The notes below the pieces were generated by a model, which was not told the origin of the DNA, made no database searches, and was given only the letters and a program-made list of their open reading frames with translations. A stretch of DNA of 22,829 nucleotides, from NCBI GenBank assembly GCA_017395885.1, contig JAFQNM010000234.1, positions 1 to 22,829 on the forward strand. The letters are read 5' to 3'. Made by a program: the position numbers and the translations under genes. This DNA is from Clostridia bacterium. GTDB taxonomy: Bacteria > Bacillota > Clostridia > Oscillospirales > CAG-272. Of this stretch, positions 7,675 to 15,602 are shown one piece after another (the stretch's first letter is position 1; every line of letters begins with the position of its first letter).

Positions 7675-7703
7675 TTGACAAAAAGGGCAATATATAGTAT
7701 AAT
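7675..7703 (+). promoter_or_regulatory. Consensus sigma-A promoter of the polysaccharide operon
   Basis: TTGACA (7675-7680), 17 bases, then TATAAT (7698-7703): both hexamers and the spacing are perfect. It lies directly upstream of the epimerase gene and suggests strong housekeeping transcription of 7746-11400. Confidence 0.92.
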
Positions 7704-7745
7704 GAATTTATCTATATTGATATGTTGAGAGGACCGGTGAATATT

Positions 7746-8849
7746 ATGATAAAAGTACTTTCCGTTTTCGGCACAAGACCCGAAACAATCAAGATGGCAC
7801 CCCTTGTTAAGGAGCTGGATTCTCGCCCCGAGATCGAAAGCATCGTTTGCGTTACAGGCCAGCACCGTCAGATGCTGGACCAGGTGCTCTCTGCCTTTGA
7901 TATCAAGCCCGATTACGACCTGGATATAATGAAAGACGGTCAGACTCTTACAGATATTACCGTTCGTGTTCTTGAGGGCATGAACCGTGTTATTGCAGAG
8001 GTTTCTCCCGATATCGTTCTTGTTCACGGCGATACCTCCACAGCCTTTGCATCCGCAATGTCCGCCTTCTATAACAGGGTTCCCATCGGCCACGTTGAGG
8101 CAGGCCTCAGAACCTACAACAAATATTCTCCCTATCCTGAGGAGATCAATCGTCAGTTCATCGGCACGGTTGCCGATATGAATTTCTCCCCCACCGAGAA
8201 GGCAAAGCAAAACCTTATTGCCGAGGGCAAGGATGCCGAAACCATATACGTTACCGGTAACACCGCCATAGATACGATGAAGCTTACCGTTCGCGAGGAT
8301 TATACCGATGAGACCGTTGAATGGGCAAAGGATTCCCGCCTTATCGTTCTCACCGCTCACCGCCGCGAAAACATCGGAGATACCATGAAAGGTATGTTCC
8401 GCTCCATCAAGCGTATCTGCGAAAAGTATACAGACGTTAAGGTGGTCTATCCCGTTCATCTTAACCCTGCAGTGGTTTCTGCTGCAAACGAGGTGCTTGG
8501 AGATATGGACCGTGTTCGCCTTATCAAGCCTCTTGAGGTATTTGAGTTCCACAATCTGCTTGCAAAATCTCATATCATCCTCACAGACAGCGGCGGGATT
8601 CAGGAGGAGGCTCCCTCTCTGCACAAGCCTGTTATCGTTCTCCGCGATACCACAGAGCGCCCTGAGGGTGTTGAAGCGGGAACTCTCAAGCTTGCCGGAA
8701 CAGATGAAAACGTTATCTATGAAATGATAGACGAGCTGCTCTCAAGCGATGAGCAGTATGAGAAGATGGCAAGCGCAAAAAACCCATACGGTGATGGCTT
8801 CGCCTCCAGACGTATAGCCGATGCCATTATCGCAAAATTTTCAAACTAA
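7746..8849 (+). CDS. wecB: UDP-N-acetylglucosamine 2-epimerase (non-hydrolysing)
   Basis: This cytoplasmic enzyme interconverts UDP-GlcNAc and UDP-ManNAc, supplying ManNAc for surface polysaccharides or wall teichoic-acid linkage units. Family motifs are all present: VFGTRPETIKMAPL near the N-terminus, TGQHRQMLDQVL, VHGDTSTA, GHVEAGLRT...PEEINRQ, TGNTAIDT, LTAHRRENIG, YPVHLNP and the UDP-binding LTDSGGIQEEAPSL...RPEGVEAGT. I chose ATG 7746 because the product then starts MIKVLSVFGTRPE, like known members; ATG 7722 and GTG 7737 add residues the family lacks. AGAGGA at 7728-7733 serves as ribosome site. It is the first gene of a three-gene operon and has the family's usual length (367 residues). 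Confidence 0.96.
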   Translation: MIKVLSVFGTRPETIKMAPLVKELDSRPEIESIVCVTGQHRQMLDQVLSAFDIKPDYDLDIMKDGQTLTDITVRVLEGMNRVIAEVSPDIVLVHGDTSTAFASAMSAFYNRVPIGHVEAGLRTYNKYSPYPEEINRQFIGTVADMNFSPTEKAKQNLIAEGKDAETIYVTGNTAIDTMKLTVREDYTDETVEWAKDSRLIVLTAHRRENIGDTMKGMFRSIKRICEKYTDVKVVYPVHLNPAVVSAANEVLGDMDRVRLIKPLEVFEFHNLLAKSHIILTDSGGIQEEAPSLHKPVIVLRDTTERPEGVEAGTLKLAGTDENVIYEMIDELLSSDEQYEKMASAKNPYGDGFASRRIADAIIAKFSN

Positions 8850-8864
8850 AAAAGGAGCCGCTTT

Positions 8865-10409
8865 ATGACAGGCGTCGTTCAGCTTTATAAAAAAACAAAG
8901 ATCGGCCTTGAAAAATATGCACCGGCTGCTCTTTTTGCCCTCCTTATAATCCAGCCCCTCCTTGACATTATTTCATACTGGGCAAACGAATGGAGCTTTA
9001 CCGTTCTTACTACCCTTGTGAGATTCGCAATGTTCGGCCTTGTTATGGTATACTGCTATATCATCTCCGACCGTAAAAAGGTCTATATTATAGCAAGCGC
9101 CGTTATGCTGGCATACTGGATACTCCATATGATAGCCTGCTTCAGGGCAGAGGGCGGATACGTTTCCATCTTCGGAGATATAACCAACTTCTTCAGAACG
9201 GTTCACCTTCCCTATTTCACCTTTGCGTTTATAACCGTTTTCAGAAAAAGCGATAAGGTGCCGGAGTATGTTCAAAAGGCATTCTGTATCAATATGGTCA
9301 TTATGATGCACGCTCTCGTCATCTCTTATATGACAGGTACCCAGATATATACCTACAGCGATAAGGGTCTTATGAGCTGGGCAAGCGTTCACAACTCACA
9401 GAGCGCTATCCTTGCATTTATCGTTCCCTTGATGCTCCTCTATGCATACAACAAGAAAAACAAGATCATGTACTATATCGTGGCCATGGGCTGCCTTATC
9501 AATCTGTTTTTCGTTGGAACAAAGGTAGACTATTTTTCCATCTTCATCATCGCTTTGGGTATGATGATCCTCCTTATTATTGCAGGCGAGAAAAACCTTT
9601 TCTACTATGCGGTGCTCTTTCTTGCAGCATTACTCTGCGCCCTTTGCTATAACCAGTCCATCGCCTTTGACGTGAAGATAACTCACCAGACAGCCATGGA
9701 TATCAAGCAGGAATACGTTGAAGATATCGTTGAGCCTGACCCGGGAGAAGCACCTCTTCCCGAGCATCTCAGCTGGGAAATGTTCTATTCTCTCACCCCC
9801 AAGGAGCAGTACGGTGTTCGTGAGATCTATGAGATCTACCTCGGCGGAATGGTTCAAAAATACGGTTTTGAAAGAGTTTTTGAAAAATATAATTTCAGCC
9901 TCAACGTTAAGGAGCTGACCGCAGCAAGACCTATGAAGGTGAACTTTGCTGAAATGGCCTTTGAGGATGCAAACACTATGACAAAGCTCTTCGGCTATGA
10001 GTATAAAACTCTGATCTATGACTACACGAGAGTCAACAGCGAGGGTAGAACGGTAACGACCCAGCAAATATATGACCTGGAAAATGACTTCCCGTCCGTT
10101 TTCTATTTCAGCGGCTACGTAGGCTTTGCCATTTATATAGCGTTCCTGCTCTATTTCGTTCTACTGATACTTGTTGCCGTTATTACCAGATTCAAAAAAT
10201 GCGTAAACGTGGAGAACGGATTGCTGGCCATCACCTTTGCACTTGCTCTGGGAACCAGCCAATTCTCCGGTAACGTTCTCCGCCGTCCCAATGCATCCAT
10301 CTATTTCTCTGTGATCCTTGCATATATCTATTATGTAACGGTCATAAAGGAAAACGTCCGGTTCAGGGATATTTTCGGTATTTTCAAAAAGAAGGAAAAA
10401 AAGGCTTAA
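8865..10409 (+). CDS. O-antigen-ligase-like polysaccharide polymerase/ligase, membrane protein
   Basis: A 514-residue integral membrane protein with about ten hydrophobic segments. A long hydrophilic loop (about residues 265-415) precedes the last segments, which is the topology of Wzy/WaaL-type O-antigen polymerases and ligases. Near the C-terminus, ALGTSQFSGNVLRRPNASIYFSVILAYIYY resembles the ending of the O-antigen-ligase-like family of Gram-positive exopolysaccharide clusters. Such proteins join lipid-linked repeat units at the outer face of the membrane. AAGGAG lies a few bases before the ATG, and the gene starts 15 bases after wecB. Function within the family (polymerase or ligase) cannot be read from sequence. 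Confidence 0.8.
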   Translation: MTGVVQLYKKTKIGLEKYAPAALFALLIIQPLLDIISYWANEWSFTVLTTLVRFAMFGLVMVYCYIISDRKKVYIIASAVMLAYWILHMIACFRAEGGYVSIFGDITNFFRTVHLPYFTFAFITVFRKSDKVPEYVQKAFCINMVIMMHALVISYMTGTQIYTYSDKGLMSWASVHNSQSAILAFIVPLMLLYAYNKKNKIMYYIVAMGCLINLFFVGTKVDYFSIFIIALGMMILLIIAGEKNLFYYAVLFLAALLCALCYNQSIAFDVKITHQTAMDIKQEYVEDIVEPDPGEAPLPEHLSWEMFYSLTPKEQYGVREIYEIYLGGMVQKYGFERVFEKYNFSLNVKELTAARPMKVNFAEMAFEDANTMTKLFGYEYKTLIYDYTRVNSEGRTVTTQQIYDLENDFPSVFYFSGYVGFAIYIAFLLYFVLLILVAVITRFKKCVNVENGLLAITFALALGTSQFSGNVLRRPNASIYFSVILAYIYYVTVIKENVRFRDIFGIFKKKEKKA

Positions 10410-10410
10410 A

Positions 10411-11400
10411 ATGTATAAGTTAAGTATCGTTATCCCCGTATACGGGGTAGAAAAATACCTTCCCACTTGCCTGGATTCGGTATATTCCCAGGCTACTGAT
10501 GAGTGTCAGATAATCCTCGTTGACGATGAATCTCCCGACAGATGCGGTGAAATGTGCGAGGAATATAAGGCCAGATACCCTGAGCATACTACTGTTATCC
10601 ACCAAAAAAACCTCGGCCTCGGCGGAGCAAGAAACACAGGAATGGCAGCGGCACAGGGCGAATACCTCTTCTTTATAGACAGCGATGACTATATCACAGA
10701 GGGAACGATCGATCACCTTCTCTCCGCAATAGAAAAGCACAGTGCCGATATATTTGTTTTTCCCTTCAGGCTTGTGGACGAGGCAGGCCGCTATCTCGGC
10801 AGCTATAAGGACCCCTTCCCCACCCTCACACCTCTGAATGCAAAAGAAAACAAAAGTATTCTCACCGGCATTCCCAGCGCCTGGAACAAGGTATGCAAAA
10901 GAGCTCTCTACGAAAGCCTTGAAATGACCTTCCCCTCCCGCGTATGGTATGAGGATATCAGAACAACTCCTAAGCTTATCTCAAAGGCAGAAAGCGTTGT
11001 TTACCTTGATTATGAGATGTATAACTATCTCCAGCGTGAGGGCTCCATTATGTCCAACGCAAGGGTGGAGCGAAACATCGAGATAGTTGAAGCCCTGGAG
11101 GACCTTTATGCCTGGTTTGAAAAGGAAGGAACACTTGAGAGCTTTAGAAATGAGCTGGAGTTTCTCACCATAGACCACGTTTTCCTTTCCGCCACGGTAA
11201 GAGTTATCAGAACGGCGGGATGCTCTCATCCCCTAATAAAGACCTTCCGCAGCTTTACCGAGGAGCATTGCCACTCGTTCAAAGGCGGCAACAATCCGTA
11301 TCTGAGATCGGGAATGCCAAGGTCCAGAAGGCTTATTTATAACCTTTTGAAAAACAGGCTGAATTTTGCAGTTTCACTTATCTATAAGATAAAAAAATAG
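10411..11400 (+). CDS. Family 2 glycosyltransferase
   Basis: A GT-A-fold glycosyltransferase of the EpsH/EpsJ kind. The N-terminus has KLSIVIPVYGVEKYLPTCLDSV (nucleotide-sugar site), VDDESPD, NLGLGGARNTGM and the FIDSDDY metal-binding motif (D90-D93). The W.N...RALYE and VWYEDI segments are typical of the acceptor half, where the base is probably one of the ED pair. The C-terminal 90 residues are basic and probably lie on the membrane. It starts one base after the preceding stop, is translationally coupled to it, and is followed by a strong terminator, so it ends the operon. It most likely adds a sugar to a lipid-linked intermediate polymerised by its neighbour; the specific sugar is unknown. 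Confidence 0.93.
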   Translation: MYKLSIVIPVYGVEKYLPTCLDSVYSQATDECQIILVDDESPDRCGEMCEEYKARYPEHTTVIHQKNLGLGGARNTGMAAAQGEYLFFIDSDDYITEGTIDHLLSAIEKHSADIFVFPFRLVDEAGRYLGSYKDPFPTLTPLNAKENKSILTGIPSAWNKVCKRALYESLEMTFPSRVWYEDIRTTPKLISKAESVVYLDYEMYNYLQREGSIMSNARVERNIEIVEALEDLYAWFEKEGTLESFRNELEFLTIDHVFLSATVRVIRTAGCSHPLIKTFRSFTEEHCHSFKGGNNPYLRSGMPRSRRLIYNLLKNRLNFAVSLIYKIKK

Positions 11401-11410
11401 AGAAAAGCTT

Positions 11411-11441
11411 GAAATCCCCTGAAAAATCAGGGGATTTCTTT
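11411..11441 (+). terminator. Intrinsic terminator of the polysaccharide operon
   Basis: GAAATCCCCTGA (11411-11422) pairs perfectly with TCAGGGGATTTC (11427-11438) around an AAAA loop, followed by a short T run. It starts 10 bases after the glycosyltransferase stop. Confidence 0.9.
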
Positions 11442-11545
11442 AATATCACTTTAATTATTTGTTGATTTTGTTTTTTACAGTTAAAGCCACGGGCCGGCTG
11501 TCTTTGTTTTAATATATTTGCGGTCTGCGCCTTCTTCGACAGTCT

Positions 11546-11576
11546 GAGAAAAGCTCCTGGATCAGGAGCTTTTCTC
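11546..11576. terminator. Hairpin terminator after the CapD-like gene
   Basis: GAGAAAAGCTCCTG (11546-11559) pairs with CAGGAGCTTTTCTC (11563-11576), a perfect 14-bp stem with a 3-base loop. It begins 2 bases past the stop of the minus-strand gene. The T-rich part lies inside the stem, so it may also act for + strand transcripts. Nothing else recognisable lies in 11442-11545. Confidence 0.75.
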
Positions 11577-11577
11577 T

Positions 11578-12657
11578 TTATATTCCGCTGTATTCGGGAA
11601 CGGCACGGCTCAAGGCCTTTTTTATAAGACCGTTATCTCCGCTCTCTGCAGCCGCCTCAAGCTCGCGGAGAGCCTTTTCTATTTCATCGCCGGAAACAGG
11701 CTTTTCCTTTTCTGCAAATATTCTGCCGTTTTTGCAAACGGAGTGCTCACCGCCTATGAGTATTTCTTCAGATAGCTTCTCGCCGGGGCGGATTCCCGTT
11801 TCCTCTATGGATATCTGCGTTTTATCATACCCCATAAGCTCAATGAGCCTGAGACACATATCGTACAGGTTGACCTGCTCGCCCATATCAAGAACGTATA
11901 GCTCACCCTCTCCCCCGATGGCCGCCGCCTCCATCACAAGGCCTGCCGCCTCTCTCGGAGTCATAAAATAGCGCTTCATCCTTCTGTCTGTCAGACGGAT
12001 AGGGCCACCTCGCTCTATCTGCTTTATAAAAAGGGGCAAAACGCTTCCGGCACTTCCCAGAACGTTTCCGAATCTGACGGAGGAAAAGGCTGTTTTGCCT
12101 CCCCTCATGCTTTCAACTATCATTTCACAAAGGCGCTTGGTTGCACCCATCACGCTGACAGGGCGAACAGCCTTATCTGTGGATATGAGAACAAACCTGC
12201 CGCAGCCTGCATCTTTTGTTGCAGCACATACGTTATAAGTGCCTAAAACGTTGTTTTTTACCGCCTCCGGCGCACACTCCTCCATCAAGGGCACATGCTT
12301 ATGAGCAGCCGCATGAAACACCGTATCTATCTTATATTTGGAAAAAAGCAGCTTCAGCCTTTTCTTATCTCTGACAGAGCCTATCTCTACTCTGATATCA
12401 AATGCATCTCCATACAGAGAGCTGAGCTCATCATACAGCTCGTATGCACAGTTCTCATATATATCGAAAATTATCAGCTCCCTCGGGCCGCAGGCCGCAA
12501 TGCACCGACAAAGCTCGCTGCCAACGCTACCTCCGCCGCCCGTTACAAGCACGGTCTGCCCCTTGAAGCTCTCAAGTGTTTCGGCGCCGAAAAGGCCATC
12601 TGCCCTTCTGCCAAGAAGCTCTTCTGCAATTTCGCAAACAGTCAGCCTATTTTGCAT
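11578..12657 (-). CDS. CapD/PglF-type nucleotide-sugar 4,6-dehydratase, soluble short form
   Basis: An extended short-chain dehydrogenase fold that probably converts a UDP-HexNAc into a 4-keto-6-deoxy sugar, a precursor of modified surface sugars. The NAD site TGGGGSVGSE is at residues 39-48; HAAAHKHVPLMEE, STDKAVRPVSVMGATKR (T160-D161-K162, with Met170 where classical SDRs have Tyr, and K174) and RFGNVLGSAGSVLPLF are family signatures. Membrane-bound relatives exceed 600 residues and begin with four transmembrane helices; this 359-residue protein has only the catalytic domain. GGGGGAGG lies just before the ATG. It faces the polysaccharide operon tail to tail, so it is transcribed separately but plausibly supplies the same pathway. 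Confidence 0.9.
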   Translation of the reverse strand: MQNRLTVCEIAEELLGRRADGLFGAETLESFKGQTVLVTGGGGSVGSELCRCIAACGPRELIIFDIYENCAYELYDELSSLYGDAFDIRVEIGSVRDKKRLKLLFSKYKIDTVFHAAAHKHVPLMEECAPEAVKNNVLGTYNVCAATKDAGCGRFVLISTDKAVRPVSVMGATKRLCEMIVESMRGGKTAFSSVRFGNVLGSAGSVLPLFIKQIERGGPIRLTDRRMKRYFMTPREAAGLVMEAAAIGGEGELYVLDMGEQVNLYDMCLRLIELMGYDKTQISIEETGIRPGEKLSEEILIGGEHSVCKNGRIFAEKEKPVSGDEIEKALRELEAAAESGDNGLIKKALSRAVPEYSGI

Positions 12658-12777
12658 ATGCCTCCCCCTTTCTCTGATCCCCTCTATTTTATCACCCTCT
12701 GCTGAAAAAATCTACAGTATTACCCACTTATTCACCTAAAAAAGCCGTTTTTTTCACCTGTTTTTCACACGGCCGTT

Positions 12778-12806
12778 TTTCATTTATCAATTATGAACGG
12801 TATAAT
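12778..12806 (+). promoter_or_regulatory. Candidate promoter of an intergenic RNA
   Basis: TTTCAT (12778-12783), 17 bases, then TATAAT (12801-12806). The -10 is perfect and the -35 is weaker. It points into the hairpin-rich gap between two minus-strand genes, where no convincing + strand protein gene exists. Confidence 0.5.
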
Positions 12807-12811
12807 AACAT

Positions 12812-12949
12812 CATAAGGATAAGAAAGGCAGATATGCTGCCCTTTTTGCGTAAAAGAAGCCGCCCTGCGGCGGCTTTATATGGCAGAGCATCTTTTGCGC
12901 AACAAGGACCGCATATCAAGGCCCCGAAAGGCTTTTGCCTTTCGGGGCC
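12812..12949 (+). ncRNA. Candidate structured non-coding RNA
   Basis: The gap 12658-12961 holds no supported protein gene. Downstream of the TATAAT at 12801 the + strand can fold into nested helices: GATATGC (12831-12837) with GCATATC (12911-12917); inside it TTGCGTAAAAGA (12846-12857) with TCTTTTGCGCAA (12891-12902), 12 bp with one G-U pair; and inside that AGCCGCC/GGCGGCT (12858-12864/12869-12875) with a CTGC loop. An alternative hairpin, GGCAG/CTGCC (12827-12841), competes with the outer helix. A perfect 13-bp hairpin (12920-12949) closes the region. The nesting and G-U pair look like a selected RNA structure. It matches no family I recognise (not SRP RNA, tmRNA or RNase P). A short frame, 12834-13009, crosses all hairpins and looks accidental. 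The strand is uncertain, since hairpins are symmetrical. Confidence 0.45.
12920..12949. terminator. Perfect 13-bp GC-rich hairpin downstream of clpC
   Basis: GGCCCCGAAAGGC (12920-12932) and GCCTTTCGGGGCC (12937-12949) pair perfectly around a TTTT loop. It is 12 bases past the clpC stop and may end that transcript, or end a + strand RNA from 12812. Neither side has a clear T run, so its efficiency as an intrinsic terminator is uncertain. Confidence 0.55.
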
Positions 12950-12961
12950 TATTCTCACGCT

Positions 12962-15241
12962 TCACTTTTTCACAAAAGCTATTTTGCCCTCTCTCAAAAC
13001 GGCAGTAACGTGATCGCCTTCACAGATCTCTCCCGAAAGGATAGCAGTGGAAAGGTCATCCTCCACACGCCTGACTATGGCACGCCTCAAGGGCCTTGCC
13101 CCGTAAACCGGGTCAAACCCCTCCTCTGCCAGAGAAGCCGCAACCTCCCTTGAAAAGGTAACGCAAATACCCATTGCTTCTATACGCTGCCTGACCCCCT
13201 CAAGCATCAGCAGCGCAATGCTCTCGACCTCCTCTCTGCCAAGTCTGTTGAACACAACGGTCTCATCTATTCTGTTGAGAAACTCAGGGCTGAAAACGCC
13301 CTTCAGCGCTTCCTTTACCCTGACCTCCATATCATCTCCATCGCCAACGGCAGACGTAAAGCCGGGGTTACGCTTTCCCATCATGCTCTGAGCGCCAACG
13401 TTTGACGTCATTACTATCACCGTGTTTTTAAAGTCCACCTGTCTTCCCTGTGCATCGGTAAGGATACCGTCGTCAAGTATCTGAAGCATCAGATTGAATA
13501 CGTCGGGATGGGCCTTTTCTATCTCATCAAACAGCACTACTGAGTATGGATGGCGGCGTATTCTCTCCGTCAGCTGTCCGCCTTCGCCGTAGCCTACGTA
13601 CCCGGGAGGAGAGCCTATGAGCCTTGATACGGAATGACGCTCCATATATTCGGACATATCTATTCTTACCATAGCACTCTCATCACCGAACATTACCTCT
13701 GCCAGAGCCTTTGTCAGCTCTGTTTTTCCCACTCCCGTGGGGCCCAGAAACAAAAACGAGCCCACAGGCCTTTTAGGGTCCTTCATACCCGTTCTGCCTC
13801 GTCGTACGGCCCTTGCAACAGTTTCCACCGCCTTATCCTGCCCCACTATCCTCTCCTTCAATATACTTTCAAGTCTGAGGAGCCTTTTGCTCTCCTCTGT
13901 ACAAAGCCGCTGAACGGGTATACCTGTCCACGCAGTTACTATCTCCTCCACGTGTGCCGCCTCCACAACGGGAGAGCAGTCTGTTCTCAGCCTGAGTTTC
14001 TCCTCCTCAAGCCGCTGAGAAAGCTCTCTTTCGCGGTCACGTATGGCGGCGGCCCTCTCAAAATCCTCGCTGAGAATAGCCTGCTCCTTCTCATCTCCCG
14101 CCTGCCGAACCGCCTCCTCAAGAGTTTTCGCCTCACCGGAAGGTGCACATCCTGCAATATGAAGCCTTGATGCCGCCTCGTCTATAAGATCAATTGCCTT
14201 GTCAGGCAAAAATCTGTCTCCTATATAGCGTACTGAAAGTCTGACTGCCGCCTCTATTGCCTCATCCGATATTCTTAGCTTGTGATGCTCCTCGTATTTT
14301 TCCCTAAGGCCCTTTAGTATGAGCACCGCCTCCTTAGGAAGAGGCTCACCTACGAATACAGATTGAAAGCGCCTTTCAAGAGCGGCATCCTTCTCTATAT
14401 ACTTTCTATATTCATCAACCGTAGTAGCTCCGATGAGCCTCATTTGCCCCCTTGCAAGGGCAGGCTTTATAATATTTGCCGCATCTACCGCTCCCTCTGC
14501 TCCCCCGGCGCCGATTATAGTGTGGAGCTCATCAACAAACAGGATGATCCTGCGGTCGGCAGACACCTCATCCATAACGCTTTTCATTCTCTCCTCAAAC
14601 TCGCCGCGGTATTTGGCTCCCGCCACCATTGACGATATATCCAAAGTGACGATCAGCTTATCCCTCAGCTCCTCGGGAACAGAGGCTGATGCTATCCTCC
14701 TTGCAAGCCCCTCGACCACGGCAGTTTTTCCAACGCCGGGCTCTCCGATAAGGCAGGGGTTGTTTTTCGTTCTTCGGGAAAGGATCTGTATCACCCTCTC
14801 CGTTTCCTTGTCCCTACCGATAATGGGGTCGGTTTTTCCATCTTTTGCCGCTCGGCAAAGATCGGTACCGTATTTTGAAAGCGTTGGGCAGCCGGGAATT
14901 TCTCCGCCTTGCCTTTTGCTCTCTCTCTTCCCAATCTCCGCTCCGGGGTGAGGGGTGCCGAAGGTTCTCGAAAGCTCGTTTCTTATATCCCCAACAGATA
15001 CGCCGGCCGCCTTTACTGTCTTGATAGCAAAGCACTCGCCTTCGCTTATAAGCGCAGCAAGCAGATGCTCTGTTCCGATAGTTGCGCTGCCAAGCCTTCT
15101 TGCAGTAAATGCGCTTTCCTCTATTATCTTCTTTGTCATAGGCGTCATATTAACGGCGCTCACGTCTGAGGCGGTGCCGATCCCCACCGAGGAGCTGATA
15201 AGCTCCCTGACGGTGCCGAGCGCGAGACCACGGTCGCTCAA
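12962..15241 (-). CDS. clpC: ClpC-type AAA+ unfoldase (Hsp100), 5' end interrupted
   Basis: ClpC unfolds proteins and feeds them to the ClpP peptidase. This frame covers the end of the first Clp_N repeat, the whole second one (IGTEHLLAAL), the D1 ATPase (GEPGVGKT, FVDELHTIIGAG, GATTVDEYRKYIEKDAALERRF), a UVR-like coiled coil (DFERAAAIRDRERELSQRL), the D2 ATPase (GPTGVGKTELTKAL, SRLIGSPPGYVGY, VVLFDEIEKAH) and the C-terminal Clp domain. A GF dipeptide in NPGFTS sits where ClpC has its ClpP-docking loop. The natural gene starts upstream at TTG 15385, but an in-frame TAA at 15262-15260 cuts the first repeat. The start given (TTG 15241) is only the frame's first possible start and has no ribosome site. 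ctsR, mcsA and mcsB, the usual operon partners, are absent. Confidence 0.9.
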   Translation of the reverse strand: MSDRGLALGTVRELISSSVGIGTASDVSAVNMTPMTKKIIEESAFTARRLGSATIGTEHLLAALISEGECFAIKTVKAAGVSVGDIRNELSRTFGTPHPGAEIGKRESKRQGGEIPGCPTLSKYGTDLCRAAKDGKTDPIIGRDKETERVIQILSRRTKNNPCLIGEPGVGKTAVVEGLARRIASASVPEELRDKLIVTLDISSMVAGAKYRGEFEERMKSVMDEVSADRRIILFVDELHTIIGAGGAEGAVDAANIIKPALARGQMRLIGATTVDEYRKYIEKDAALERRFQSVFVGEPLPKEAVLILKGLREKYEEHHKLRISDEAIEAAVRLSVRYIGDRFLPDKAIDLIDEAASRLHIAGCAPSGEAKTLEEAVRQAGDEKEQAILSEDFERAAAIRDRERELSQRLEEEKLRLRTDCSPVVEAAHVEEIVTAWTGIPVQRLCTEESKRLLRLESILKERIVGQDKAVETVARAVRRGRTGMKDPKRPVGSFLFLGPTGVGKTELTKALAEVMFGDESAMVRIDMSEYMERHSVSRLIGSPPGYVGYGEGGQLTERIRRHPYSVVLFDEIEKAHPDVFNLMLQILDDGILTDAQGRQVDFKNTVIVMTSNVGAQSMMGKRNPGFTSAVGDGDDMEVRVKEALKGVFSPEFLNRIDETVVFNRLGREEVESIALLMLEGVRQRIEAMGICVTFSREVAASLAEEGFDPVYGARPLRRAIVRRVEDDLSTAILSGEICEGDHVTAVLREGKIAFVKK

Positions 15242-15259
15242 TATTCTGTATGCAACGCT

Positions 15260-15385
15260 TTAGGGCACCGAAAGCAGGCCCATCAATATATGCTCGCTGC
15301 CGATATAGGTATGGCCCATCTCTCTGGCCAGAACGAGAGATGCATCAAGAGCGGCCTTCGCTTTTTCTGTAAACTTTGAGTTCAA
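15260..15385 (-). pseudogene. clpC: Detached N-terminal fragment of clpC ending at a premature TAA
   Basis: Starting at TTG 15385, 9 bases after AAAGGA, the frame reads [21 protein letters not shown], then [18 protein letters not shown], then TAA. This is the first half of the first Clp_N repeat and has the normal beginning of a ClpC protein. After the stop the same frame continues as SVAYRILSDRGLALGTV straight into the body of ClpC, so a single base change (TAA from AAA, CAA or GAA) explains the break. No frameshift is needed. Confidence 0.85.
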
Positions 15386-15430
15386 TTTCCGTCTTCCTTT
15401 CTTTCAGGAAAGCCATGGGGCTTGTCTGCA

Positions 15431-15459
15431 CTTATATTACCCTACGGACATGGCTGTAA
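15431..15459 (-). promoter_or_regulatory. Candidate clpC promoter
   Basis: On the minus strand TTACAG (15459-15454), 17 bases, then TATAAG (15436-15431), about 46 bases before the TTG start of clpC. No CtsR heptad repeats (GGTCAAA type) are seen around it, so classic CtsR control is not supported. Confidence 0.5.
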
Positions 15460-15544
15460 TCTGCCGTTTTATGTCAGCTGCCTGCCTTTATTCCACACTT
15501 TACTTTTAGAATGCACAAATTGCATATCAGTTAACAGTTTTATA

Positions 15545-15573
15545 TTGAATTGTTATAAAAACAGTAGTATAAT
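15545..15573 (+). promoter_or_regulatory. Promoter of the two-component operon
   Basis: TTGAAT (15545-15550), 17 bases, then TATAAT (15568-15573), followed by GGAGG (15590-15594) and the response-regulator ATG at 15603. The leader is therefore short. Confidence 0.75.
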
Positions 15574-15602
15574 TATTATGTATATTTATGGAGGTATTTC
15601 GG

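Noticed and set aside
7650..8624. Minus-strand frame of 324 codons antisense to wecB
   Set aside because: wecB has all family motifs and a perfect promoter; the antisense frame has unusual composition and no known domain.
11442..11545. Possible small RNA between the two terminators
   Set aside because: Only short, unconvincing pairings (AGCC/GGCT, ACAG/CTGT) were found and no good promoter.
12834..13009. Short + strand frame of 58 codons with an upstream AAGAAAGG
   Set aside because: It runs through three strong hairpins and into the end of clpC antisense, and the product looks random, so I treat the region as RNA rather than coding.
15386..15545. CtsR heptad repeats in front of clpC
   Set aside because: No GGTCAAA-type direct repeat is present on either strand.
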